Below are positions 35,994-44,593 of a stretch of DNA of 64,000 nt, one piece after another. Numbering within the stretch: position 1 is the first letter of the stretch; each line of letters opens with the position of its first letter. The stretch comes from an uncultured Eubacteriales bacterium (GTDB lineage: Bacteria > Bacillota > Clostridia > Lachnospirales > Lachnospiraceae). The position numbers and the translations under genes are program-made. Location of the stretch: positions 124,001 through 188,000 of the forward strand of contig CASFBK010000002.1 of NCBI GenBank assembly GCA_949292785.1, read 5' to 3'. The notes beneath the pieces are model-generated. The model was not told where the DNA came from. It saw only the letters and a program-made list of their open reading frames with translations, and searched no databases.

Positions 35994-36018
35994 CAAACAT
36001 GATAAAATGAGATACCAT
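35990..36018 (+). promoter_or_regulatory. Promoter of the TPP riboswitch/thi operon
   Basis: TTGACA (35990-35995), 17-base spacer, TACCAT (36013-36018). Confidence 0.55.
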
Positions 36019-36042
36019 GAACAAAGAAATAAAATCACATAA

Positions 36043-36125
36043 AACGCAGAGGGACCGAAATGGTTGAGAAGGTTAAAACCTGACTCTTGGAACCTGTCAG
36101 TTAATACTGTCGTAGGGAGCGGAAG
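36043..36125 (+). ncRNA. TPP (thiamine pyrophosphate) riboswitch
   Basis: Conserved THI-element parts: GGTTGAGAAGG...AACCTGA for the pyrimidine-binding arm, TGGAACCTGTCAGTTAATAC and CGTAGGGA at the 3' side. Followed by a terminator and thiC. Binding of TPP is expected to favour termination and switch the thi genes off. Confidence 0.93.
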
Positions 36126-36141
36126 AAGAATGGAATGTCAT

Positions 36142-36177
36142 AGACTTTACCGTATACTACTGCGGTAAAGTCTTTTT
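36142..36177 (+). terminator. Riboswitch expression-platform terminator
   Basis: AGACTTTACCG (36142-36152) pairs with CGGTAAAGTCT, followed by TTTTT. Confidence 0.85.
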
Positions 36178-36200
36178 ATGTAAGAGAAAAGGAGAATATG

Positions 36201-37505
36201 ATGAGTACATACGCAACACAGATGGAAGCAGCCCGCAAAGGGATTGTAACAGAGGAATTAAAGAAGGTAGCCGAAAAGGAACTTATGACGGTGGAGGAAT
36301 TGATGCCATTGGTAGCAGCAGGAAAGGTAGCAATCTGCGCCAACAAGAATCATAAGTGCATTGACCCGGAAGGGGTAGGTTCCATGCTGAAAACCAAAAT
36401 CAATGTAAACCTTGGAATTTCCAAAGACTGCAAGGATTATGATATTGAAATGGAAAAGGTAATGGCAGCGGTAAATATGGGAGCACATGCTATCATGGAT
36501 TTATCCTCTCACGGAAACACCAGTCCGTTTCGTAGAAAGCTGACTTCCGAATGTCCAGCGATGATTGGAACGGTTCCGGTGTATGATTCTGTGATTCATT
36601 ATCAGAGAGACCTTGCAACCTTGACCGCAAAGGACTTCGTTGATGTAGTACGTCTTCATGCAGAAGATGGCGTTGACTTTGTCACACTGCATTGCGGAAT
36701 CACCAGAAAAACCATAGAGCAGATTAAAAAGCATAAGCGTAAAATGAATATCGTATCCCGCGGCGGTTCTCTGGTATTTGCATGGATGTGCATGACGGGA
36801 GAAGAGAATCCGTTTTATGAATATTATGATGAAATTTTAGAGATATGCAGGGAGCATGACGTTACTATCTCATTGGGCGATGCCTGTCGTCCGGGCTGTC
36901 TGGCAGATGCATCGGATGTATGTCAGATTGAAGAGCTGGTACGTTTGGGCGAACTGACAAAACGTGCATGGGAAAGAGATGTTCAGGTTATGGTAGAAGG
37001 ACCGGGACATATGCCGATGGACCAGATTGCAGCAAATATGAAGATTCAGCAGACCATCTGTATGGGAGCGCCTTTCTATGTATTGGGACCTTTGGTTACG
37101 GATATTGCACCGGGATATGACCATATTACCTCTGCAATCGGAGGAGCCATTGCAGCACAGAACGGAGCGGCTTTCCTTTGTTATGTGACTCCGGCAGAGC
37201 ATCTGGCACTTCCGAATGTAGAAGATGTAAAGCAGGGAATCATTGCTTCTAAAATTGCAGCTCATGCAGCAGACATTGCAAAAGGAGTTCGTGGAGCAAG
37301 AGAAATCGATGATAAAATGGCAGATGCCCGTCGTGTTTTGGACTGGGAAGCGCAATGGGAATGTGCCATTGACCCGGAAACCGCCAAAAAGATTCGGGAT
37401 GACAGAAAACCGGAGCATGAAGATACCTGTTCTATGTGCGGTAAGTTCTGTGCAGTTCGTAGTATGAATAAGGCATTGGCGGGAGAATACATAGATATTT
37501 TGTAG
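36201..37505 (+). CDS. thiC: Phosphomethylpyrimidine synthase ThiC
   Basis: Radical SAM enzyme of 434 residues that rearranges aminoimidazole ribotide to 4-amino-5-hydroxymethyl-2-methylpyrimidine phosphate for thiamine. Core motifs include [28 protein letters not shown] and SAIGGA; the C-terminal iron-sulfur motif is CSMCGKFC (CxxCxxxxC), atypical for radical SAM but normal for ThiC. The second of two adjacent ATGs is 6 bases from AAAAGGAG and is taken as start. First gene of thiC-thiE-thiD under the TPP riboswitch. Confidence 0.97.
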   Translation: MSTYATQMEAARKGIVTEELKKVAEKELMTVEELMPLVAAGKVAICANKNHKCIDPEGVGSMLKTKINVNLGISKDCKDYDIEMEKVMAAVNMGAHAIMDLSSHGNTSPFRRKLTSECPAMIGTVPVYDSVIHYQRDLATLTAKDFVDVVRLHAEDGVDFVTLHCGITRKTIEQIKKHKRKMNIVSRGGSLVFAWMCMTGEENPFYEYYDEILEICREHDVTISLGDACRPGCLADASDVCQIEELVRLGELTKRAWERDVQVMVEGPGHMPMDQIAANMKIQQTICMGAPFYVLGPLVTDIAPGYDHITSAIGGAIAAQNGAAFLCYVTPAEHLALPNVEDVKQGIIASKIAAHAADIAKGVRGAREIDDKMADARRVLDWEAQWECAIDPETAKKIRDDRKPEHEDTCSMCGKFCAVRSMNKALAGEYIDIL

Positions 37506-37518
37506 GAGAAAGAGACAA

Positions 37519-38121
37519 ATGAAACGTTGGCTATATCTGATTGCAGATTTTTCTTATGGAGAAGAAAAAATCGAAACAGCCTTAAAGGCAGGAGTGGATT
37601 ATATCCAGCTTCGGGAAAAAAACATTTCCTCTGCGGAATATTTAAAACGTGCGCGGTTGCTGCGGGAAATGACAGATAAATATCATACAAAATTTATTGT
37701 AAATGACCGTTTGGATATTGCAATGATAAGCGAAGCAGATGGAGTACATCTGGGGCAGTCTGATATTCCGGTGGCAGATGCCAGAAAGATATTAGGCAGA
37801 GATAAGATGATTGGGGCTACGGCAAAGACGGTAGAGCAGGCAGTAAAGGCGGAAAAGGAAGGCGCGGATTATTTAGGAAGCGGCGCATGGTTTTTTACCT
37901 CTACCAAGAAAGACGCTGTACCTATTACAGAAGAGACCTATCGTGATATCTTAAATGCCGTTACGATTCCAAATGTAGCAGTAGGCGGAATCACTGCAGA
38001 AAACGGCAGAAAGCCTTTGGAATGCGGAGCCAGCGGGCTTGCCATATCTGCAGGGATTTTAGCGGCAGAAGATGTGGCAGCAGAAGTAAGAAAGTTACGT
38101 GATATGCTAGAGCAGGCATAG
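37519..38121 (+). CDS. thiE: Thiamine-phosphate synthase ThiE
   Basis: 200-residue TIM-barrel enzyme that joins hydroxymethylpyrimidine diphosphate and thiazole phosphate to give thiamine phosphate. Seen: DYIQLREKN, FIVNDRLDIAMISEADGVHLGQSD (diphosphate and Mg region, split), GATAKT, and VAVGGITAENG. The segment DYLGSGAWFFTSTKKD deviates slightly from the usual GPVFPTxTK, but the fold motifs are intact. Lies 13 bases after thiC and 11 before thiD. Confidence 0.92.
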   Translation: MKRWLYLIADFSYGEEKIETALKAGVDYIQLREKNISSAEYLKRARLLREMTDKYHTKFIVNDRLDIAMISEADGVHLGQSDIPVADARKILGRDKMIGATAKTVEQAVKAEKEGADYLGSGAWFFTSTKKDAVPITEETYRDILNAVTIPNVAVGGITAENGRKPLECGASGLAISAGILAAEDVAAEVRKLRDMLEQA

Positions 38122-38132
38122 GAGGTCAGAAC

Positions 38133-38921
38133 ATGAAAACAGTGCTTACCATAGCAGGAAGTGATTGCAGTGGAGGAGCCGGAATTCAGGCGGATTTAAA
38201 AACAATTACAGTGCACGGACTATACGGGGAAAGTGTCATTACGGCACTGACCGCACAAAATACCATGGGGGTAGCGGATGTAATGCCGGTACCCCCGGAA
38301 TTTTTAGAAGAACAGTTAGCGTGCATATTTTCAGATATAGTACCGGATGCAGTAAAAATCGGAATGATACCGGGCATAGAGCAGATGCAGGTGATTTGTG
38401 CCTGTTTTCAGAAGTATCAGCCAAAACATGTGGTCATAGACACAGTAATGGTTTCTACCAGTGGAAGAAATCTGATGGAGCCGGAGGCAGTGGAGTATTA
38501 TAAGAAGTATCTGCTGCCAATGGCAGACCTTTATACGCCCAATATACCGGAAACAGAGCTGTTGACTGCAAGAAGCATAAAAACAAAGGAAGAACGGCTC
38601 GAAGCGGCAAGGGAACTTTCAAGGCAATACCCGGGAGCGGTGCTTATAAAAGGCGGTCATGCAGAGAAACAGGCAGACGATTTGCTGTTTATTCAGGGCA
38701 GAGCAATATGGTTTCCACAAAAGCATATCGAAAACAGCAATACCCATGGCACAGGATGTACCCTGTCATCCGCCATTGCCTGTGGGCTTGCAGAAGGACT
38801 TGGCATAGAAGAGAGCGTGAAACATGCCAAGGAGTACATTACCGGGGCGATTGCGGATGGCATGAATCTGGGAAGAGGAAACGGACCGTTAAATCATATG
38901 TATCAGATGCGAAAATCATAA
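38133..38921 (+). CDS. thiD: Hydroxymethylpyrimidine/phosphomethylpyrimidine kinase ThiD
   Basis: 262-residue ribokinase-family enzyme that phosphorylates HMP and HMP-phosphate, supplying the pyrimidine half for ThiE. Motifs: IAGSDCSGGAGIQADLKT (about 5-22), ALTAQNTMGV, LIKGGHAE and the catalytic NTHGTGCTLSSAIACGLAEG (about 203-222). RBS GGAGG. No thiG/thiS/thiM is in this window, so the thiazole half must come from genes elsewhere or from salvage. Confidence 0.95.
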   Translation: MKTVLTIAGSDCSGGAGIQADLKTITVHGLYGESVITALTAQNTMGVADVMPVPPEFLEEQLACIFSDIVPDAVKIGMIPGIEQMQVICACFQKYQPKHVVIDTVMVSTSGRNLMEPEAVEYYKKYLLPMADLYTPNIPETELLTARSIKTKEERLEAARELSRQYPGAVLIKGGHAEKQADDLLFIQGRAIWFPQKHIENSNTHGTGCTLSSAIACGLAEGLGIEESVKHAKEYITGAIADGMNLGRGNGPLNHMYQMRKS

Positions 38922-38929
38922 AATAAGGG

Positions 38930-38959
38930 TTGCGCAGGTCAGGGCGTTTGCGTTACAAT
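38930..38959 (+). promoter_or_regulatory. Possible promoter of the lipoprotein gene
   Basis: TTGCGC (38930-38935), 18-base spacer, TACAAT (38954-38959). Confidence 0.4.
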
Positions 38960-39026
38960 AGGCGAAAGGACACAGAGAGCAGTTTTGTCAAAAAAGTAGT
39001 TTAATAACGAAAAAGGGGATTTCAGA

Positions 39027-39833
39027 ATGAAGCAGAAAATGATAGCTCTTTTTTTGGGAATTTGTTTGCTTTGTACTGCCTGCGCAGGGCAAGATAAGGA
39101 AAAGACAGAGCTAAAGACACCAGAGAAGCAAGAAGAAAACATAATAGAGGGGAAAGCACCGGAAGTTACATATGCTGATTATTCCAAGACTTTGACAGAC
39201 GAAGAAAGTGGAACATTATTATTACAGGTAGAAGAGAATTATCCGCAGGTCACACTGGAAGGAAATGAAGCGGCAGAAGAAATGATAAATCGGGTGTTTG
39301 AGCAGCAGCATGCCAAGAATGAAATAAAAATAGATAGTGATTTAGGAACGGCAGAAGATGACTTTTCCGGCTTAGGGGAAGAAGAACTGGGGCAATGGAG
39401 CGGTTATCGTTATAGCTATCTCTATGAAGATATGTATATTTCATCTAAAATTCTTAGTATGAAAGCCTCACAACTGGAAGAACTGGGAACAGAGCAGCCT
39501 TTTTTGGATGTGGTAGCATATACTTTTTATGTACCGGAAGGAAAACTACTGACCATAGCAGATGTTTTTTCTGATGAAAAGGCGGCAAGAACCATTGTGG
39601 AACAGTATATACAGGAAAAAGTCACCAGCGAAGAATATGAAAAATATTTGCTGGATGATTATGAAAGTTATATTTCAGATATATTGACCGAGGATGATTT
39701 TTACCTAAACGAGCAGGGGCTGGTGGTTATCTGTAATGCCAATCTGCTCACAGAGTACGAAGCGGGTGTCATCGAAATTACGGTTCCTTATGAAGCGCTA
39801 AAAGATACCATGAATGAACAATTTTTACCATAA
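39027..39833 (+). CDS. Lipoprotein with RsiV/DUF3298-like domain
   Basis: 268 residues. N-terminus MKQKMIALFLGICLLCTAC is a lipoprotein signal with the lipobox LCTAC. The rest (about 50-268) resembles the DUF4163-DUF3298 extracytoplasmic module seen in RsiV and PdaC: paired features are VTYADYSKTL and the later LLTIADVFSDEKAARTIV with FYLNEQGLVVICNANLL and EITVPYEAL. In RsiV this part binds lysozyme, but no sigma-factor partner is nearby, so function stays open. RBS is AAAAGGGG. Confidence 0.75.
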   Translation: MKQKMIALFLGICLLCTACAGQDKEKTELKTPEKQEENIIEGKAPEVTYADYSKTLTDEESGTLLLQVEENYPQVTLEGNEAAEEMINRVFEQQHAKNEIKIDSDLGTAEDDFSGLGEEELGQWSGYRYSYLYEDMYISSKILSMKASQLEELGTEQPFLDVVAYTFYVPEGKLLTIADVFSDEKAARTIVEQYIQEKVTSEEYEKYLLDDYESYISDILTEDDFYLNEQGLVVICNANLLTEYEAGVIEITVPYEALKDTMNEQFLP

Positions 39834-39847
39834 AACGGAGAAGGGCA

Positions 39848-40888
39848 ATGGAAAAATCACCATTAACAACGTTATGTTACATTGAAAAGGATGACTGCTA
39901 CCTCATGCTTCATCGAGTGAAAAAGAAGGTAGACGTAAATAAGGACAAGTGGATTGGAATTGGAGGTCACTTTGAAGCCGGGGAAAGTCCGGAAGAATGT
40001 CTTTTGCGGGAGGCAAAGGAGGAAACAGGGCTTACTCTTACCAGTTGGCGGTTTCGAGGAATCGTGACCTTTCAGGCGGAAGGCTGGAATACGGAATATA
40101 TGTGTCTGTATACCGCGGACAGATTTGAAGGAGAGCTAATGAACTGCGAGGAAGGAACGCTGGAATGGGTAAAAAAGGACAAGCTTACTTCTTTAAATCT
40201 CTGGGAGGGCGATAAGATTTTTTTGAAGCTCTTAGCAGAAGAAGTGCCATTCTTTTCCCTGAAATTATCCTATTCGAAAGACAGGCTGATGGAGGCGGTC
40301 TTAGACGGAAAGCCGATGGAGCTGTTGGATATACGAAGAGAAGACGGAAGCCTTACCGGTGAGGTACGGGAGAGAACCATTGCCCACGAGAACGGAGACC
40401 TTCATGGAACCTCTCATGTATGGATAATACGAAAGGCGGCGTCAGGAGCATGGGAAGTGTTGTTGCAGAAACGCAGTCAGAATAAAGACTCCTTTCCGGG
40501 GTGCTATGACGTTTCTTCGGCAGGACATATTCCTTCCGGCAGTGATTATCAGGAGTCTGCCTTGCGGGAAATGGAAGAAGAACTGGGGATTCATGCGTCA
40601 GCGGCGGACTTGCAAAAGGCATTTATGCACCTTGGATATGCGGAAACTGATTTTTATGGAAAACCCTTTAAGAATGCAGAAATCAGTATGGTCTATGTGT
40701 ATGAGAAGGAAGTTGATATTACAAAATTAAAGCTTCAGCAGGAGGAAGTGGAATCTGTCTGCTGGATGGAATACGAAACTGCATTAGAAGAAATCCGCGA
40801 AGAAACCCAAAGAGGCAGCTGTGAGAAATACTGTATCTTTCTGGATGAGTTTGAGCAGCTTGGACAGTGGTTAAAGGAGCACAATTAA
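39848..40888 (+). CDS. Double NUDIX hydrolase fusion
   Basis: 346 residues with two NUDIX domains. Domain 1 (about 8-140) has a complete box, GHFEAGESPEECLLREAKEE; it resembles MutT/8-oxo-dGTP-type enzymes. Domain 2 (about 160-335) resembles YfcD/isopentenyl-diphosphate isomerase-like NUDIX proteins, with AGHIPSGSDYQESALREMEEE; there the first box Glu is Ser (GHIPSGS), but the REMEEELG metal ligands are kept. Each cleaves nucleoside diphosphates linked to another group; substrates unknown. Lies 14 bases after the lipoprotein gene. Confidence 0.9.
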   Translation: MEKSPLTTLCYIEKDDCYLMLHRVKKKVDVNKDKWIGIGGHFEAGESPEECLLREAKEETGLTLTSWRFRGIVTFQAEGWNTEYMCLYTADRFEGELMNCEEGTLEWVKKDKLTSLNLWEGDKIFLKLLAEEVPFFSLKLSYSKDRLMEAVLDGKPMELLDIRREDGSLTGEVRERTIAHENGDLHGTSHVWIIRKAASGAWEVLLQKRSQNKDSFPGCYDVSSAGHIPSGSDYQESALREMEEELGIHASAADLQKAFMHLGYAETDFYGKPFKNAEISMVYVYEKEVDITKLKLQQEEVESVCWMEYETALEEIREETQRGSCEKYCIFLDEFEQLGQWLKEHN

Positions 40889-40918
40889 TCCGGAAAGGGA
40901 TTGGCTTGGGATTGGGTA

Positions 40919-41425
40919 TCACTTTTTCAGAAAAGGGGCAAGGGATTGGTTCCAATAGCCGGTAAGCTTTTCTAAGGACCAGGCGGCGTTGGCAGGACTG
41001 GTAGAGGGCAGCTTGTGAATGGGACAACCGGTGTTGGCAAGGGTGTATTTCTCATAAAGCTCACATGCCTTTGCGCCATTTCCAAAGATGGCAGTAATAT
41101 TTGAGTTTTGCAATAAAAGGTTAATGTCAGCAGGAACCACATTGCGAATACTGCTGTCAGAGGAACCGATAATGTCACAGCTTTTGATAACGTCCCAGAT
41201 GGCAATATGATGGGTAAGGAGCAGTTCTTTTTTTTCAGAAATGGAAGAAGGAACTGCTTCTTTTGTAATAGCTGCAAGAACTTTCCAGAAGCGGTTCTGG
41301 GGATGTCCATAATAAAAATGCTGTTCCCGGGACTTCACAGAGGGCAGGGTGCCTAAAATGAGAATTTTAGATTCATTGTTGAAAACCGGGTCAAATTCAT
41401 GGGTAATTCGTTGATAATCGGTCAT
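40919..41425 (-). CDS. Hypoxanthine (deoxyinosine) DNA glycosylase, UDG superfamily
   Basis: 168 residues of the uracil-DNA glycosylase superfamily, closest in pattern to DNA-deoxyinosine glycosylases: SKILILGTLPSVKSREQHFYYGHPQNRFW (split across the active-site loop) with the later LPSTSPANAAWSLEKL. The family removes deaminated bases in base excision repair. Start taken at MTDYQRITHEFDPVF, preceded by GGAAAGGAAA on the minus strand. Convergent with the double NUDIX gene; both would act on damaged or deaminated nucleotides. Confidence 0.85.
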   Translation of the reverse strand: MTDYQRITHEFDPVFNNESKILILGTLPSVKSREQHFYYGHPQNRFWKVLAAITKEAVPSSISEKKELLLTHHIAIWDVIKSCDIIGSSDSSIRNVVPADINLLLQNSNITAIFGNGAKACELYEKYTLANTGCPIHKLPSTSPANAAWSLEKLTGYWNQSLAPFLKK

Positions 41426-41663
41426 GGTGTGTTTCCTTTCCGGGTTAGGTTCTTTAACATAAATCCGCAGTGTACCACTCAAGAGCTTGGGCTCTTTCGT
41501 TCACGGGCATTTGCCCTATCAAAACTGCTCATTGTAGTATGTATATTATACCAAAACATAGGAAAATTTCTACAAAATCAGTGGAGTATTTTAGAAAAAC
41601 AGTGTAGAATAGCATCATACAGGATGATATGAAAGGATATCTTTAGAAAAGAGAGGAAAAACA

Positions 41664-41903
41664 ATGGAAGAATTTTTAATAAAAAATACTACGAGACAGC
41701 AGAGGGAACAGATTGTAAAAGAATCTTTAGGTTACAGTGACATAGGCTGTGATGAGGGTGGCGGCGCCTATGGTTATGATATGTATCAGCCATATATTGA
41801 TGGGGAAAAGGAACTGTCAGAAATCACCCGGGAATTCCGTGCTTCTTATGTAAAAGATATGGAGCGGGAAGAACGGGGCGGCTGTGGATTTGGAAGATTT
41901 TAA
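41664..41903 (+). CDS. Hypothetical 79-residue protein
   Basis: Not recognised. Acidic protein with a short Gly-rich run (EGGGAYGYDMYQPYIDGEKE, residues about 30-49), an amphipathic helix about 50-70 and a Gly-rich GGCGFGRF tail. Good RBS (GAGAGGAAA) upstream and normal codon use support it as a real gene. No membrane segment or known motif. Confidence 0.6.
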   Translation: MEEFLIKNTTRQQREQIVKESLGYSDIGCDEGGGAYGYDMYQPYIDGEKELSEITREFRASYVKDMEREERGGCGFGRF

Positions 41904-42050
41904 GATTTGGCTTTAGGAATCCTCTTTCAAAGTCGTTATACTACATGACGATATCCTATGTAGAAATGAAATATTGTATGAGATTGTAATATGAAAAATA
42001 TGGAAAGCAGGAAACGTGTGAAAGTATAGGAATCAGAGGGAGGAAGGTTC

Positions 42051-42695
42051 ATGAGTATTCAGGGAGCGCCAATATTAAAAAATCTTTTGGGAAAAGAAAA
42101 TAACAAAAAGACAATTTTTGATAAATTGTCCCAGTCGGTAAAAATAACAGGAAAAACAACAGGAAACAGCGTAGATGCAGCAGGAAGTCAGAAGCAGAAG
42201 CTGGATGTATTTAGTATTCAGTCAGAACTGATGGAATATTTAGACCCAACAGCCGGGCTGAGCGAGGAAGAGAAAAAGGAGTATGAAGAGAAGATTATAC
42301 AGAAACTCCGAAGCGGGAAAAAGCTGACGGCAGAAGAGATGAATTATCTGCGCGCCAAAAATCCGCAGCTTTATGTACAGGCTGCAAGAGTTCAGGCAAT
42401 GCGGGAAAATCTGAAAAACCAGTTGGAAAACTGTAAATCAAAGGAAGAAGTAGAGAAGGTATACGGAAACTTTACTTCTATGATAAGTAAGGATGACCCA
42501 ATGAAAGAGGCGCTTATGGCGGCTTATGATGATGAGCTGAAGGAATTTAAAAAGACAGATAAGTATCAGGCACTGCCGGAAAAGGAAGAAGATGCTAAAA
42601 AGGAAAATGGTGCAGATTCCGGTGATTCGTACCAGTATTCCTACCAGAAAGAAGCAACTGATTTAAAAGAGGCAGCTGCAGGAGACAGTGTATGA
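42051..42695 (+). CDS. Hypothetical 214-residue charged helical protein
   Basis: Not recognised. Almost entirely charged helix: GLSEEEKKEYEEKIIQKLRS, LTAEEMNYLRAKNPQLYVQA and LKNQLENCKSKEEVEKVYGN in the middle, Ser/Thr-rich N-terminus and a disordered acidic C-terminus. No signal peptide or membrane segment. RBS GAGGGAGGAAGG is strong. Its end overlaps the start of the HxlR regulator by 4 bases, so the pair is co-translated. Confidence 0.7.
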   Translation: MSIQGAPILKNLLGKENNKKTIFDKLSQSVKITGKTTGNSVDAAGSQKQKLDVFSIQSELMEYLDPTAGLSEEEKKEYEEKIIQKLRSGKKLTAEEMNYLRAKNPQLYVQAARVQAMRENLKNQLENCKSKEEVEKVYGNFTSMISKDDPMKEALMAAYDDELKEFKKTDKYQALPEKEEDAKKENGADSGDSYQYSYQKEATDLKEAAAGDSV

Positions 42696-43057
42696 AAGTA
42701 AGGGAAACGTGCACCTGTCCCTTAGAGTTGGTACATGATATGATAAAGGGAAAGTGGAAAAGTATTATTTTATGGCGATTACGTCTGGGTCCTACTTCTC
42801 TTATAAAATTAGAAAAAGACATTGAGGGAATTACGCAAAAAATGCTGTTAGAGCAATTAAAGGAATTGATAGAATACGGATTTGTCAAAAAGGAGACCTT
42901 TGAAGGCTATCCCCTTCATGTGGAATATTCCCTGACAGAGGGCATGGGAATGGAAATCATAGAAGCATTACGGATTATGCAGCATATTGGCATTGATTAT
43001 TTCAAGTCTCACGGTATGGAACACATACTGATTGAAAAAGGGGTAGTGCCGGACTGA
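42692..43057 (+). CDS. HxlR family winged-helix regulator
   Basis: 121 residues: the HxlR pattern CPLELVHDMIKGKWKSIILW at the N-terminus, where a Cys (CTCPLE) sits ahead of the winged helix, then ITQKMLLEQLKELIEYGFVK (recognition helix region) and YSLTEGMGMEIIEAL. Members are DNA-binding dimers that often sense electrophiles, aldehydes or redox change through the N-terminal Cys. A palindrome just after the gene, at the promoter of the PEBP-family gene, is a likely operator. Confidence 0.9.
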   Translation: MKVRETCTCPLELVHDMIKGKWKSIILWRLRLGPTSLIKLEKDIEGITQKMLLEQLKELIEYGFVKKETFEGYPLHVEYSLTEGMGMEIIEALRIMQHIGIDYFKSHGMEHILIEKGVVPD

Positions 43058-43077
43058 TACCCACAAAAAAGTGGGTA
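43058..43077. promoter_or_regulatory. Palindrome, probable HxlR operator
   Basis: TACCCAC-AAAAAA-GTGGGTA, 7-bp perfect arms, immediately upstream of the -35 of the next promoter. It could also act as the weak terminator of the regulator gene, but no T-run follows. Confidence 0.5.
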
Positions 43078-43078
43078 A

Positions 43079-43107
43079 TTTACCTCTGGAATTCTTTTTA
43101 CTATAAT
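43079..43107 (+). promoter_or_regulatory. Promoter of the PEBP-family gene
   Basis: TTTACC (43079-43084), 17-base spacer, perfect TATAAT (43102-43107). Confidence 0.6.
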
Positions 43108-43217
43108 TGGATTTGGTTGAAAAACGCTGAAAACAATTCCGGGAAAAGTACAAACGCGTTTGATATTCAGACCATATTTACAGTGAAAAATAGGAAAAAG
43201 AGTCGGAGGAAATGAAG

Positions 43218-43721
43218 ATGAGAGTAACAAGTACAGGAATAAAAAACGGAATATTTGATGACAGGTATGGGAAGCGGGGAACGCAGTTTAACGAAAACGG
43301 CATTCCTACCTGTTCTATCCCTTTTCGGGTGGAGGATGCGCCGGAGCATACCTTATCGCTTGCCGTTGTTTTGGAGGATAAAGACGCTTATGCGGTGACA
43401 GGCGGTTTTGCGTGGATACACTGGCTTGCTGCCAATATTACAAGATTTGATATAAAGGAAAACGAAAGCCAGACTGCCACGGACTTTTTGCAGGGAATCA
43501 ATAGCTGGACAAGTGTGCAGGGCGGACAGCAGTCCAAGGAGCTTTCCTGCTATTACGGCGGAATGACACCGCCTGATAAGGCGCATGTCTATGAACTTCA
43601 TGTTTTCGCATTGGACAGTATGCTGAACCTGGAACAGGGATTTTTGCTGAACGAGCTGTTTCGGGAAATGGAAGGGCACATTTTGGAGCAGGTGACCTTA
43701 AAAGGGATTTATGAAAAGTAA
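43218..43721 (+). CDS. YbhB/YbcL family (PEBP) Raf-kinase-inhibitor-like protein
   Basis: 167 residues of the phosphatidylethanolamine-binding protein family: TCSIPFRVEDAPEHTLSLAVVLEDKDA, GFAWIHWLAANIT (conserved W/H anion-pocket region) and YYGGMTPPDKAHVYELHVFALD. The bacterial role is unclear. Start set at the second of two ATGs, 7 bases after GGAGGA. Follows an HxlR regulator and its probable operator, so it is a likely target of that regulator. Confidence 0.88.
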   Translation: MRVTSTGIKNGIFDDRYGKRGTQFNENGIPTCSIPFRVEDAPEHTLSLAVVLEDKDAYAVTGGFAWIHWLAANITRFDIKENESQTATDFLQGINSWTSVQGGQQSKELSCYYGGMTPPDKAHVYELHVFALDSMLNLEQGFLLNELFREMEGHILEQVTLKGIYEK

Positions 43722-43939
43722 AAGGGACCATGTGTTTCCAGGCAAATGCAAATATGAAGGTTCCGAAAAGAGTGTACCTGCTAGCGGACAGTCTTTATGA
43801 TGCTATGCTTTCCAGAGATTGCGGAAAATACAAATACCCATTAGGCGGAAAACAACAGATGGCGCATGTAACGATACAGCCGTTGCCAGACTATATGGAT
43901 TTGAGCTTCTGTGGGAAAGTAAACTGGGAGGAAAAGAAA

Positions 43940-44431
43940 ATGTACGATTGTGGATTTACAAAAGAAAACAACTGGTTTCGGTATCGGGCGGCTGCAATTA
44001 TTATAGAGGATGGCTGTGCGCTCTTTGCCAGCAATCAGAGAGATGATTATTATTACTCCATCGGCGGCGGAGTACATATGGGAGAAACCGCAGAAGAGGC
44101 TGTTCTTCGGGAAGTGTATGAGGAAACAGGCGTTCATTATGAGATTGATTATCTTGCAGTAATCCATGAGAATTTTTTTAATAATAATACAGGAACGCTG
44201 AATGCAATGGAGTGCCACGAGTTGAGTTTTTATTACATGATGAAGCCAAGGGGAACAAAGGAATTAAACAGCAACAGCATAAGTGCTTTTGGCGATAAGG
44301 AGCTCATGCATTGGGTGTCACTGGAGGAATTAGATAAGGTCAGGGCGTTCCCCACATTTTTAAAAGATTACTTAAGCAGGGAGCATGCAGGAGTTGAGCA
44401 CATCGTAACAGATGAGAGAGTGGAACGGTAG
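43940..44431 (+). CDS. NUDIX hydrolase
   Basis: 163 residues with the NUDIX box GGVHMGETAEEAVLREVYEE followed by TG (about 50-72) on the standard beta-strand framework (NNWFRYRAAAIIIEDGCALF). Substrate unknown. The reading frame is open upstream to an ATG at 43730, but the ATG at 43940 is 7 bases after GGGAGGA and begins at the domain edge, so it is preferred. The 70 extra codons upstream match no family I know; they could be a true extension or remnant sequence. Confidence 0.85.
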   Translation: MYDCGFTKENNWFRYRAAAIIIEDGCALFASNQRDDYYYSIGGGVHMGETAEEAVLREVYEETGVHYEIDYLAVIHENFFNNNTGTLNAMECHELSFYYMMKPRGTKELNSNSISAFGDKELMHWVSLEELDKVRAFPTFLKDYLSREHAGVEHIVTDERVER

Positions 44432-44593
44432 GCTCCTGACGATTGGGAGAGACTCTATACTGCGGCTAAAAATGCTATTAGTAGGGAAAAGTAAAAAAAG
44501 CATACCAGAATGAAATATGTGGTATATTATCGAAAAACCTCTTTTGTTAGAATTTATTGTGAGAAAATGAATTCTGATAAAAGGGGGTTTTTT

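Noticed and set aside
41399-41632. 77-codon + strand frame overlapping the DNA glycosylase start
   Set aside because: No ribosome binding site, no family match, and it is antisense to the 5' end of a clear gene.
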